Source: Actinomycetes bacterium
GTDB taxonomy: Bacteria > Actinomycetota > Acidimicrobiia > Acidimicrobiales > RAAP-2
Length of the DNA: 13,761 nt
Direction: 5' to 3'
Assembly (NCBI GenBank): GCA_021807965.1
Contig: JAKBCI010000016.1
Location: 1 to 13,761 of the forward strand
A program made the translations under genes and the position numbers. The notes beneath the pieces are model-generated. The model was not told the origin of the DNA. It saw only the letters and a program-made list of their open reading frames with translations, and ran no database searches. Positions 6,061 to 13,761 of this stretch are shown in pieces (the stretch's first letter is position 1; each line of letters starts with the position of its first letter).

Positions 6061-7376
6061 TGGAGCCCGTCGTGCTGCGCAACGGCTTGGTGGTGCACCC
6101 CGGTGGCGCGGGGATGGCGGATGTCTTGGTGGTTGACGGACGGATCGCGGCCGTGGGGACCGGGGTGGGTCGTGACGTTCCCAGTGGGTGCCGAGAGATC
6201 GACGCGACGAACTGCTGGGTGGGTCCGGGCTTCGTAGACCTGCACACGCATTTGCGCGAGCCAGGCGACGAAGCGGCCGAAACGATCGCCAGCGGTGCAC
6301 GAGCCGCGGCGGTGGGGGGATTCACCGCGGTGCTCGCGATGCCCAACACCGAACCGGCGCTCGACAACGTCGCTCTGGTCACCTACGTGCTCGACCAGGG
6401 CTCGCGTGCCGTCGTCGACGTCGCGGTCGCTGGCGCGATCACACTCGGTCGCCAGGGCGAACGCCTGGCGCCCATGGCGGAATTAGCGGCGCTCGGCGTG
6501 CGGCTCTTCACCGATGATGGCGTGGGCGTGCAAAACGCCGCCGTCATGCGGCGGGCGCTTAGCTACGCGCGTCCGCTCGGCGTCCGACTCGCTCAACACT
6601 GCGAAGACGCAGCGTTGAGTGCCGAGGGATCGATGAATGAGGGTGCGTTGAGCAGCCGGCTCGGTCTCATCGGACGTCCGGCGGTCGCCGAGGAGATTAT
6701 GGTCGCTCGCGATCTCGCTCTGCTGCGGGTTACTGGTGCGGCCCTGCACTTCTTGCACCTGTCGACCGCCCGGTCGCTCGATCTCGTGGCGCGCGCTCGA
6801 GCAGAGGGCCTGCGGGTGAGTTGCGAGGTCGCGCCTCATCACTTCACCTTGGACGAGTCAGCCTGCGCGACGTACGACGCGTCCTACAAGGTGAACCCGC
6901 CGCTGCGCTCGGTGAACGACGTAGACGCGGTCCGTCGAGCCCTGCGCGAGGGCACCGTCGATGCCGTGGCGACGGATCACGCGCCTCACGCCGCGCAACG
7001 CAAGGATCTTCCATTCGACGAGGCGCCGGCCGGCATGCTCGGTCTCGAACACGCGGCGTCGCTGACGTACGAGGCGCTGGGTGCCGGCGAGTGTGACCCG
7101 CAGCGATTCTTCGCCGTCTTGAGTCGCAATCCGGCGACGATCGCCGGCTTACGCCAGGTGGACTCGCGACCGCGTCACGGTGGACACGGCGGCGCGGTGG
7201 AGGTGGGCGAGGATGGCAACTTGGTCGTCTTTGACCCAACCGAGCGCTGGGAGGCTCACTCGAATCTGCAGAGCCTCGCCAGCAACTCCCCCTATCTGGG
7301 TCGCGAGTTACGGGGACGCGTTCGTTGCACGATGGTGAACGGCGCCGTGGTGGTCGACGGCGGGAGCCTCTCGTGA
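6060..7376 (+). CDS. pyrC: Dihydroorotase, type I
   Basis: Cyclises carbamoyl-aspartate to dihydroorotate; a zinc enzyme of the amidohydrolase superfamily. It has 438 residues, usual for the bacterial class I form. Metal ligands line up as H62 and H64 (LHTHLREPG), D152/D153 (FTDDG), H180 (QHCED) and H233 (LHLST), and the catalytic Asp is D306 in ATDHAPH. Substrate-binding AMPNT (93-97) and APHHFTLDES (258-267) are also present. All catalytic residues are there, so this is an active PyrC and not the inactive PyrC' partner found beside some PyrB. ATG 6060 overlaps the pyrB stop by one base (TGATG); GTG 6057 directly before it is the alternative, giving a four-base overlap. A carA start overlaps its own stop. 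Confidence 0.96.
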   Translation: MEPVVLRNGLVVHPGGAGMADVLVVDGRIAAVGTGVGRDVPSGCREIDATNCWVGPGFVDLHTHLREPGDEAAETIASGARAAAVGGFTAVLAMPNTEPALDNVALVTYVLDQGSRAVVDVAVAGAITLGRQGERLAPMAELAALGVRLFTDDGVGVQNAAVMRRALSYARPLGVRLAQHCEDAALSAEGSMNEGALSSRLGLIGRPAVAEEIMVARDLALLRVTGAALHFLHLSTARSLDLVARARAEGLRVSCEVAPHHFTLDESACATYDASYKVNPPLRSVNDVDAVRRALREGTVDAVATDHAPHAAQRKDLPFDEAPAGMLGLEHAASLTYEALGAGECDPQRFFAVLSRNPATIAGLRQVDSRPRHGGHGGAVEVGEDGNLVVFDPTERWEAHSNLQSLASNSPYLGRELRGRVRCTMVNGAVVVDGGSLS

Positions 7377-8464
7377 ATCGGGCACCCGCCGCGTTGGTGC
7401 TCGCTGATGGCGCAACGTTCGAGGGGTACGCGGCGGGCTTTCTGCCCGCGTCGGGTGTTACGAGCGGGGAGTTCGTCTTCAATACCGCGTTGAGTGGCTA
7501 TCAAGAGGTCATCACCGATCCCAGCTACGCGGGTCAGATCATCTCGTTCACGTATCCGCACATTGGGAACTACGGCGTCAGTGCACTGGACGATGAGGCC
7601 GCGCGACCGTGGTGCGAAGGTCTGGTGGCGCGCGAGCTGTCGCTGTCGCCTTCGAGTTGGCGCGCCGAGGGGGCCCTCGAACCATTCCTCGTGCGGCACC
7701 ACGTTCCGGCGATCGTCGGCGTTGACACGCGGCGCCTGACGAGGCACCTTCGTGCTCACGGGGCGCTGCCGGGCGCCTTCGGCCACGCCGATCTCGCCAC
7801 CGTGGCCGACGCCGCGTCGCGGGCGGTGGGTACCGACGGGCTGGACCTGGTGTCGAGCGTTTCGACGATGACGCCCTACGCGCGCGGCGATGGCGCGCGA
7901 CACGTGGTGGCAATCGACTACGGCGTGAAGGCGACGATGGTTCGCCAGCTGGCGAATCGGTTTCGCGTCTCGGTGGTACCTGCCTCGTCGACGAGCGCCG
8001 ACGTGCTCGCCCTCGAGCCCGACGGCGTCTTCTTGTCCAACGGGCCCGGCGACCCGGCCGCGCTCGCGCGCTACGTTGCTGAAGTCGAAGGTCTGATTGG
8101 CGAGGTGCCACTCTTTGGCATCTGCTTAGGCCATCAGCTACTCGCCAACGCGCTCGGTGCCACGACATACAAGTTGCCCTTCGGCCACCACGGGAGCAAC
8201 CATCCGGTACAGGACCTCACGACGGGCAAAATCGAAGTCACCGCCCAGAACCACAACTACGCCGTGGATGCGGGGTCCCTGCATCGGGCGGTCGTCACGC
8301 ACCGGAACCTCAATGATGGCGTGGTCGAGGGCTTGGCCGTCGAATCAGAGCGTTGCTTCTCGGTCCAGTATCACCCCGAAGCGGGGCCCGGACCACACGA
8401 CGCTCGGTATCTGTTTGAACGATTTGCCGCGCTCATCGAACGTGGCCGGAGAACGGTGGTGTGA
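7373..8464 (+). CDS. carA: Carbamoyl phosphate synthase small (glutaminase) subunit
   Basis: Releases ammonia from glutamine and passes it to CarB through a tunnel. It has 363 residues, close to the family norm. The N-terminal CarA-specific domain carries [22 protein letters not shown] (35-56) and [13 protein letters not shown] (115-127). The C-terminal class I amidotransferase domain begins near 177 (VVAIDYGVK). The nucleophile is C251 in GICLGHQ, with H334 and E336 in YHPEA completing the triad; FLSNGPGDP (220-228) and the GHHGSNHPV block are intact. GTG 7373 is the start: it overlaps the pyrC stop (GTGA) and has GGGAG (7362-7366) six bases upstream. The longer reading frame from 7325 would overlap pyrC by 52 bases and add an Arg-rich, non-homologous leader. 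It is coupled to carB at GTGATG. Confidence 0.96.
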   Translation: MNRAPAALVLADGATFEGYAAGFLPASGVTSGEFVFNTALSGYQEVITDPSYAGQIISFTYPHIGNYGVSALDDEAARPWCEGLVARELSLSPSSWRAEGALEPFLVRHHVPAIVGVDTRRLTRHLRAHGALPGAFGHADLATVADAASRAVGTDGLDLVSSVSTMTPYARGDGARHVVAIDYGVKATMVRQLANRFRVSVVPASSTSADVLALEPDGVFLSNGPGDPAALARYVAEVEGLIGEVPLFGICLGHQLLANALGATTYKLPFGHHGSNHPVQDLTTGKIEVTAQNHNYAVDAGSLHRAVVTHRNLNDGVVEGLAVESERCFSVQYHPEAGPGPHDARYLFERFAALIERGRRTVV

Positions 8465-11400
8465 TGCCTCGGCGCGACGACATCCATTCGATCATGGTGA
8501 TCGGGTCGGGACCGATTGTGATCGGCCAGGCGTGCGAGTTTGACTATTCGGGTACCCAGGCCTGCCAGGTCCTGCGTGACGAGGGCTACCGCGTGATCTT
8601 GGTGAATTCGAATCCAGCGACGATTATGACCGACCCGGCGACCGCTGACGTTACCTACGTTGAACCACTGGACCTTGGCGTGGTGAGCGAGATCATCGAA
8701 CGAGAACGTCCCGATGCGCTCCTACCGACGCTCGGCGGCCAGACGGCCCTCAACCTGACGATGGCGCTGGTGAGGGCGGGGGTAACGCAACGATTCGGCG
8801 TCGAGGTTATCGGGGCCCGTCCCGAGGCCATCGAGACGGCGGAGAACCGCGAGCTGTTCAAGTCCGCCATGGCCGACATCGGGCTCGGTGTTCCCGAATC
8901 AGGGTTCGCTCACGACGTCGACGAGGCACTCGCGATCGCGCAACGAATCGGCTGGCCCATCATCATTCGACCGAGCTACATCCTCGGCGGTGCGGGCACC
9001 GGTATCGCCGAGGATGACGTCGCACTGCGACGACTGGCCCGTGAGGGCATCGCCGCGTCGCCGGTGGGCGAGATTCTGGTGGAGCGTTCCATCGCCGGGT
9101 GGAAGGAGTTCGAACTCGAGGTGATGCGCGATCGCCACGACAACTGCGTCGTGGTTTGCAGCATCGAGAACGTTGATCCGATGGGCGTGCACACCGGCGA
9201 CTCGGTGACGGTCGCACCGGCCCAGACGCTCTCGGACGTCGAGTACCAAGCGATGCGCGACGACGCCTTCGCCATCCTGCGCCGCATCGGCGTGGAGACC
9301 GGCGGTTCGAACGTGCAGTTCGCGGTGAATCCCGCGACCGGGGAACGACTGGTTATCGAGATGAATCCTCGGGTTAGCCGTTCGAGCGCGCTGGCTTCCA
9401 AGGCGACGGGTTTTCCGATCGCCAAGATCGCGGCACGACTCGCGGTTGGTTACAGCCTCGACGAGATCGTCAACGACATCACCAAATCAACCCCGGCGAG
9501 CTTCGAGCCGGTGCTCGACTACGTAGTGACCAAGATTCCCCGCTGGGCGTTCGAAAAGCTCCCGGGTGCGTCGTCGGTGCTCGGAACGCGTATGCAGTCG
9601 GTCGGTGAGGTCATGGCGATTGGACGGAACTTTGCCGAGTCGCTGCAGAAGGCAATTCGATCGCTGGAACAGGGTCGGGCCGGTTTCGCCGCGGGGCCCA
9701 ATCGAGAGTTCGCTGACGTTGATGACGAGACGCTCTGGCATCGCTGCGAGGTGGCGACGCCGGAGCGCCTGTACGCACTGCACGAGGTGATGTGGCGAGG
9801 GGCCAGCGTAGCTGAGGCCGCTGCTCGCACCAAGATCGATCCATGGTTCATCGACCAGATGAACGAGATCGTGATCCGCGAGCGTGAACTTGGCGCCGCG
9901 GACGTGACGACGTTCGACGCGCGAACGTGGCGCCGTTACCGGCAGTGGGGCTTCTCGGATGCGCAGGTCGCCGCCATCACCGGCGAGGAGCTGGACCGAG
10001 TGGCCGAGGCGCGACGCGCCGTGGCACCGGTGACCTACAAGACGGTCGACACGTGCGCCGCCGAGTTCGCAGCGCACACGCCGTACCACTACGGAACAAC
10101 CGAGGACGAGACGGAAGTCCATCCGTCGAGCCGTGACCGAGTCATTATTCTTGGTTCGGGTCCCAACCGTATCGGCCAGGGAATCGAGTTCGACTACTGC
10201 TGCGTACACGCGTCGTACGTGCTGCGCGAGATGGGTCTGGAGTCGGTGATGGTGAACTGCAATCCCGAGACGGTGTCGACGGACTATTCGACGTCGGATC
10301 GGCTCTACTTCGAGCCGCTCACGCCTGAGGACCTGGCCGAGGTCATCGCCGCCGAAGAGGCGGCGTGCGTTGACGGAGCGCGCGTAATCGGGGTTATCGT
10401 CTCCCTCGGCGGCCAGACGCCGCTCAAGTTGGCGCACTCGTTAGACCCCTCGTTGGTTCTCGGCACGCCGGTGGCCGCGATCGACGCGGCCGAAGACCGG
10501 CAACGCTGGTCGACGCTCTGTCGCAATCTGGGCCTTCGCCAGCCGCCGGGGGACGTTGCGGTCACCGCCGACGAGGCGTTGGCCGTAGCCGAGCAAATCG
10601 GCTACCCGGTGCTGGTGCGGCCGAGCTACGTGCTCGGTGGCCGCGCCATGGAAATCGTGTACGACGCCACCGCCTTGGGGCGGGTGATGCGTGACCTCAC
10701 CGGCGCGCACGGTGCGCTGGCTCGCGAAGGCGGAGTCAGCGTGACCCGGCCGATACTGCTGGACCGTTTCCTCGAGGACGCGATCGAGGTTGACGTGGAC
10801 GCGGTGCGCGACACGGCGGGGGACGTCTTCGTGGCTGGCGTCATGGAGCACGTCGAAGAGGCGGGAATTCACTCGGGAGATTCCGCCTGCGCGCTGCCGC
10901 CGCAATCCCTGGGCGACGGGATCATCGCGACGATCAATCAGATAACGTCGCGTATCGCCGAAGCGCTAGGGGTCGTGGGCTTACTTAACGTTCAGTACGC
11001 CGTCAAGGATGACGAGGTCTACGTCCTCGAAGCGAATCCGCGGGCGAGCCGAACGGTCCCCTTCGTCGCGAAGGCGACGGGAGTGGCGCTCGCTCAGGTT
11101 GCGGTACGCGTGATGCTCGGACAGTCGTTGGCGATGCTGCGCGATGCGGGAATCGTGCCGGCGCAGACGCCGCGCCCGCCGTACGTCAGCGTGAAGGAGG
11201 CGGTGCTGCCGTTCAATCGGTTCCCCGCCGTGGACTCGATTCTCGGTCCCGAAATGAGGTCGACGGGCGAGGTGATGGGAATCGGTGAGAGCTTCGGCAT
11301 TGCGTTCGCGAAGTCGCAGCTGGCGGCGGGCACGGGACTGCCCGACGGTGGTCAGGTGTTCATGTCGCTGGCCGACCGTGACAAGGTGGGGGGACTCGAG

Positions 11401-11754
11401 CTGGCGCGTCAGCTGGTGGCACTGGGCTTCACCGTGGCGGCAACGGTTGGCACGGCGGGATACCTGCGTGCCAATGGCGTGACGGTCACCACGTTGGTCG
11501 GCAAGGTCGGACTGGCGACGCTCGGGGTCGACGCGGTGTCGCTCATCGGCGACGGCGCCGTGCAACTGGTCATCAATACGCCGTCCGGCGGTGTAGCCAA
11601 GGTCGACGGTGCGCTCATTCGTCACGCCAGCGTGACCCACGGCGTGCCGTGTCTCACCACGCTGAGCGCGGGATTCGCCGCCGCGCGGGGCATCGCCGAC
11701 ACGCGCCAGCACGGGTGGCGTGTTCGGTCACTACAGGACCTGCACCGCCAGTGA
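8464..11754 (+). CDS. carB: Carbamoyl phosphate synthase large subunit
   Basis: Makes carbamoyl phosphate from bicarbonate, ammonia and two ATP, feeding PyrB and arginine synthesis. It has 1096 residues, the full family length. The N-terminal half opens [20 protein letters not shown] and contains the first ATP-grasp unit (carboxyphosphate synthesis, about 1-400), followed by the oligomerisation region (about 400-550). The second half restarts at about 555 with the repeated [15 protein letters not shown] and carries the second ATP-grasp (carbamate phosphorylation). Both halves keep LGGQT and the SYxLGG block. The C-terminal MGS-like allosteric domain runs from about 960 ([24 protein letters not shown]) to the end, where UMP or other effectors could bind. 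ATG 8464 matches the family start and overlaps the carA stop by one base. GTG 8461 is the alternative and is slightly better spaced from GGAG 8448-8451. Confidence 0.97.
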   Translation: MPRRDDIHSIMVIGSGPIVIGQACEFDYSGTQACQVLRDEGYRVILVNSNPATIMTDPATADVTYVEPLDLGVVSEIIERERPDALLPTLGGQTALNLTMALVRAGVTQRFGVEVIGARPEAIETAENRELFKSAMADIGLGVPESGFAHDVDEALAIAQRIGWPIIIRPSYILGGAGTGIAEDDVALRRLAREGIAASPVGEILVERSIAGWKEFELEVMRDRHDNCVVVCSIENVDPMGVHTGDSVTVAPAQTLSDVEYQAMRDDAFAILRRIGVETGGSNVQFAVNPATGERLVIEMNPRVSRSSALASKATGFPIAKIAARLAVGYSLDEIVNDITKSTPASFEPVLDYVVTKIPRWAFEKLPGASSVLGTRMQSVGEVMAIGRNFAESLQKAIRSLEQGRAGFAAGPNREFADVDDETLWHRCEVATPERLYALHEVMWRGASVAEAAARTKIDPWFIDQMNEIVIRERELGAADVTTFDARTWRRYRQWGFSDAQVAAITGEELDRVAEARRAVAPVTYKTVDTCAAEFAAHTPYHYGTTEDETEVHPSSRDRVIILGSGPNRIGQGIEFDYCCVHASYVLREMGLESVMVNCNPETVSTDYSTSDRLYFEPLTPEDLAEVIAAEEAACVDGARVIGVIVSLGGQTPLKLAHSLDPSLVLGTPVAAIDAAEDRQRWSTLCRNLGLRQPPGDVAVTADEALAVAEQIGYPVLVRPSYVLGGRAMEIVYDATALGRVMRDLTGAHGALAREGGVSVTRPILLDRFLEDAIEVDVDAVRDTAGDVFVAGVMEHVEEAGIHSGDSACALPPQSLGDGIIATINQITSRIAEALGVVGLLNVQYAVKDDEVYVLEANPRASRTVPFVAKATGVALAQVAVRVMLGQSLAMLRDAGIVPAQTPRPPYVSVKEAVLPFNRFPAVDSILGPEMRSTGEVMGIGESFGIAFAKSQLAAGTGLPDGGQVFMSLADRDKVGGLELARQLVALGFTVAATVGTAGYLRANGVTVTTLVGKVGLATLGVDAVSLIGDGAVQLVINTPSGGVAKVDGALIRHASVTHGVPCLTTLSAGFAAARGIADTRQHGWRVRSLQDLHRQ

Positions 11755-12662
11755 GTGGCAGCCTCGGGGTCCGGGTGGGCTCGGTGATACTGAAGTCGCC
11801 CATTCTCACCGCGTCGGGCACGGCTGGATTCGGTGTGGAACTGGCGGGATACGGTGATATGGCTGAGCTCGGCGGATTCGTGACGAAGTCCCTCGCCGCG
11901 TTCGAGTGGCCCGGCAACCCACCGCCTCGGGTGACTGCGGTGGGTGAGCACCTAGTCAATTCGGTGGGTCTCGCCGGCCCGGGCGTGGCGACGTGGCGAC
12001 TAGAGCACGAGCCATCGCTGCGCGCGCGCGACGTTACGGTCGTGGCCTCGATTTGGGGTCGAACGGTTCAGGAATTCGCTGACGCCGCCGCGGCGCTCGA
12101 GGGGACCAGCGTGGTCGCGGTCGAGGCCAACGCGAGCTGTCCGAACCTCGAGGATCGTTCGTCAATGTTCGCGCACTCGGTAAACGCGACTGTGGATATC
12201 GTCGCGGCCGCGCGTACCAGCGGGCGCCCGGTCTGGATCAAACTGAGCCCCAATACGCCTGATCTCGTAAGCATCGCCACGGCCGCCGTGGCGGCCGGCG
12301 CCGACGCCGTGGTGCTGGTCAATACGATGCTCGGGCTGGCCATTGATGTCGAGGCCCGGCGGCCGGTACTGGGTGGTGTGGGTGGCGGCGTGAGCGGTCC
12401 GGGCATTTTGCCGGTGTCGCTGCGGGCCGTGTACGACTGCCGTCGCGCGCTACCCGGCGTCGCCATCGTCGGCGTCGGTGGCGTACGGACGGGTTCGGAC
12501 GCGGTGGCGATGCTGATGGCGGGCGCTAACGCGGTCGAAGTTGGTACGGCGATCTTCGCCGATCCGCGCGCGCCGTGGCGAATCCAGCGCCAGCTGGGTC
12601 ACTGGATGATCGCGCACGGTGTTGAGGACGTCGAGGAACTCGTGGGGGCCGCGCATGGCTGA
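11751..12662 (+). CDS. pyrD: Dihydroorotate dehydrogenase, class 1B catalytic (FMN) subunit
   Basis: Oxidises dihydroorotate to orotate with FMN; a soluble TIM-barrel enzyme of 303 residues. The active-site base is C130 in NASCPN, which marks class 1; the membrane class 2 enzymes have Ser here and a longer N-terminus. K46 (TKSL) and K164 (IKLSP) fit the FMN/orotate lysines. [10 protein letters not shown] (190-199) is the 1B-type form of the loop, and GVGGV (241-245) with the following [16 protein letters not shown] block binds the FMN phosphate. Class 1B enzymes normally pair with PyrK, an FAD/2Fe-2S subunit that passes electrons to NAD. No pyrK is next to it: carB overlaps it directly on one side (GTGA 11751-11754) and pyrF on the other. 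GTG 11751 is chosen because the frame upstream runs antiparallel in content to carB and has no family similarity. Confidence 0.93.
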   Translation: MSGSLGVRVGSVILKSPILTASGTAGFGVELAGYGDMAELGGFVTKSLAAFEWPGNPPPRVTAVGEHLVNSVGLAGPGVATWRLEHEPSLRARDVTVVASIWGRTVQEFADAAAALEGTSVVAVEANASCPNLEDRSSMFAHSVNATVDIVAAARTSGRPVWIKLSPNTPDLVSIATAAVAAGADAVVLVNTMLGLAIDVEARRPVLGGVGGGVSGPGILPVSLRAVYDCRRALPGVAIVGVGGVRTGSDAVAMLMAGANAVEVGTAIFADPRAPWRIQRQLGHWMIAHGVEDVEELVGAAHG

Positions 12663-13491
12663 GCCCTTCGCCGTGCGGCTTCGTAACGCGCTCGACCACC
12701 GCGGGCCACTCTGCGTGGGAATCGATCCAAGCGGCGACGTGATGCGGCGATGGGATCGACCTGACGACGTCGCGGGGCTCGACTACGTCGCTCGCGCCAT
12801 CCTCGAGGCCGCGCTACCCGTCGCCGGGGCGGTGAAGCCCCAAGTCGCGTTCTTCGAGCGATTTGGCGCAGCGGGCTACCACGTGCTCGAGCGGATCATC
12901 CGCGAGGCGCGTGACGCCTCCATTCTCGTCATTGCCGACGCCAAGCGGGGTGACGTCGGTTCGTCGAACGTCGGATACGCCGAGGCGTGGCTGGGTGACC
13001 AGTCACCGTTGGCGGTCGATGCCGTCACGGCGAGCCCGTATCTGGGCGTTGACGCGTTGGGGCCACTGTTCAGCCGGGCCAGTGATGCGGGGCGTGCAGT
13101 CTTCGTTCTCGCAGCGACGTCAAACGACGACGGACGAGAGATCCAAGAGGCAACGACCAGAGGTCGAGTCGCAGTCGAAGTCGCGGTGCTGCGGGCTCTG
13201 ACCTCGGTGAATGATCGTTTTCCCGGTGAGGGTGTTGGTGGTGCCGTCGTGGGTGCGACGCGCTCGCGTCCCGACTTTGACCTCGGTCTCTTGGGGGGCC
13301 CGCTCCTCGTGCCCGGGGTAGGCGCCCAAGGGGCGACGCTGAGCATGGCGCATCGACTGCTGAACGGGGTTGCTCCCGGATCATTCCTGATCAACGTGAG
13401 TAGAGCGATTCTCGAGCGCGGTCCGCGGTCGAGCGACCTCGAGGACGCGGTGCAACGCTGGCGCGACGATCTGGCGGCGGTTTTCCCCTGA
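12655..13491 (+). CDS. pyrF: Orotidine 5'-phosphate decarboxylase, type 2
   Basis: Last step to UMP: decarboxylates OMP. A cytoplasmic barrel of 278 residues, the size of the type 2 subfamily known from mycobacteria and larger than the 230-245 of type 1. The catalytic charged network is D95-K97-D100 in DAKRGDVGSS, with K61 in GAVKPQ and D24 in VGIDPS. The phosphate-binding end is near PGVGAQGA (about 221-228). ATG 12655 overlaps the pyrD stop by eight bases and has a GGGGG run six bases upstream. A longer frame from 12619 adds residues with no similarity and is rejected. It is the last gene of the operon; no clear terminator follows. Confidence 0.95.
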   Translation: MAEPFAVRLRNALDHRGPLCVGIDPSGDVMRRWDRPDDVAGLDYVARAILEAALPVAGAVKPQVAFFERFGAAGYHVLERIIREARDASILVIADAKRGDVGSSNVGYAEAWLGDQSPLAVDAVTASPYLGVDALGPLFSRASDAGRAVFVLAATSNDDGREIQEATTRGRVAVEVAVLRALTSVNDRFPGEGVGGAVVGATRSRPDFDLGLLGGPLLVPGVGAQGATLSMAHRLLNGVAPGSFLINVSRAILERGPRSSDLEDAVQRWRDDLAAVFP

Positions 13492-13521
13492 TTGAGGCCT
13501 GCACAGCGGCCCGTCGAGATG

Positions 13522-13527
13522 TATTCT
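13522..13527 (+). promoter_or_regulatory. Likely -10 of a leaderless mihF promoter
   Basis: TATTCT fits TANNNT and is followed by exactly six bases (GTGGCC) before GTG 13534. Transcription would then begin at or next to the start codon. No strong -35 is seen; TTGAGG at 13492 is 24 bases away, which is too far. Confidence 0.5.
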
Positions 13528-13533
13528 GTGGCC

Positions 13534-13761
13534 GTGACACCGACACCGCCCACTTTGTCGCAAGAGCAGCGGGTTGCCGCTTCGCGGCTCGCCGTCGCCA
13601 ACCGCCGTCGCCGGGCGGAGGTGAAACGTCAGGTGAAGTCGGGTGAACTTTCTTTAGCGGAGTTGTTCGCGTTGGCTGATCGAGAAGAGTGCGTGGCGCA
13701 GATGCGTGCGTACGACCTCATCAGCGCGTTGCCCGCCATTGGTGATGTGAAGGCCGAGCGG
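13534..13761 (+). CDS. mihF: Integration host factor, actinobacterial type (mIHF), 3' end outside the window
   Basis: A small basic DNA-binding nucleoid protein unrelated in sequence to the HU-like IHF of enteric bacteria. It is needed for DNA compaction and phage integration in mycobacteria. The first 76 codons are present and no stop is reached. The N-terminus LSQEQRVAASRLAVANRRRR corresponds to the family's LTPEQR...AA..RRARAELK helix. KSGELSLAELFALAD (35-49) and the H2TH-type DLISALPAIGDVKAER (61-76), the DNA-contacting part, follow the family closely. The start is either GTG 13534 (leaderless with TATTCT), GTG 13528 or ATG 13519 in the same frame; the last would place the -10 inside the gene. 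In mycobacteria mihF also lies after the pyr genes and before gmk and rpoZ, so gmk is expected next. Confidence 0.88.
   Translation, partial: MTPTPPTLSQEQRVAASRLAVANRRRRAEVKRQVKSGELSLAELFALADREECVAQMRAYDLISALPAIGDVKAER

Noticed and set aside
5454..6251. Long minus-strand open frame across pyrB and pyrC
   Set aside because: It spans the junction of two well-conserved genes on the other strand and shows no domain or ribosome site.
6844..7482. 212-codon minus-strand open frame across pyrC and carA
   Set aside because: Composition is dominated by Arg, Pro and Ser, typical of a shadow frame, over two genuine genes.
9487..10437. 316-codon open frame on the minus strand inside carB
   Set aside because: It is antisense to a fully conserved region of carB, is Arg/His-rich with no recognisable domain, and is the usual shadow of high-GC coding sequence.
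10981..11712. 243-codon minus-strand open frame in the 3' part of carB
   Set aside because: Same reason: Arg/His-rich antisense shadow of the second ATP-grasp and MGS domains.
11649..11750. Upstream extension of pyrD into carB
   Set aside because: It would overlap carB by over 100 bases and adds residues unlike any dihydroorotate dehydrogenase; GTG 11751 overlaps the carB stop in the same style as the other junctions.
13496..13511. Possible terminator after pyrF (GGCC ... GGCC)
   Set aside because: The stem is only four pairs with an eight-base loop and no T-run follows; the mihF promoter starts within the next bases.

Overview
The window is a high-GC, tightly packed, mostly plus-strand stretch of a bacterial chromosome. 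Overlapping GTG-rich starts, TANNNT-type -10 elements placed right before start codons, a PyrR-controlled pyr operon and an mIHF-type nucleoid protein after pyrF all point to Actinomycetota. A deep-branching, Acidimicrobiia-like member is my guess, from style and gene order only. No mobile element, CRISPR array, tRNA or rRNA was seen.

Positions 1-4439 hold respiratory-oxidase genes. On the plus strand are a cytochrome c oxidase subunit III-like gene with a disrupted or missing N-terminus, a 37-residue single-helix protein and a divergent CtaG-family membrane protein. Meeting these tail to tail is a minus-strand pair: an SCO-type copper chaperone followed by an unrecognised anchored extracytoplasmic protein. 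Divergent from the SCO gene are a two-helix membrane protein and a second, canonical CtaG. Together they look like a set for building and supplying copper to a heme-copper oxidase.

Positions 4437-13491 are a complete-looking pyr operon: pyrR-pyrB-pyrC-carA-carB-pyrD-pyrF. It covers carbamoyl phosphate synthesis (CarAB), aspartate transcarbamoylase, dihydroorotase, dihydroorotate dehydrogenase and OMP decarboxylase. pyrE and pyrK are not in the window. Every gene junction is an overlap of 1-8 bases, so translation is probably coupled throughout. The leader carries an 18-base hairpin matching the PyrR binding-loop consensus, just upstream of the pyrR Shine-Dalgarno. This predicts feedback by PyrR and UMP, probably on translation, since no terminator is visible in the leader.

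Positions 13492-13761 hold a promoter and the first 76 codons of mihF (integration host factor, actinobacterial type), which runs off the end. Its -10 lies exactly six bases before a GTG, suggesting a leaderless mRNA. The same layout occurs before the two-helix membrane protein at 3078.

I found no convincing undescribed defence or mobile system. The points most worth following are the PyrR leader hairpin and its alternative fold, the class 1B pyrD without an adjacent pyrK, the histidine-poor CtaG paralogue, the two unrecognised proteins near SCO/CtaG, and the broken 5' end of the subunit III gene.
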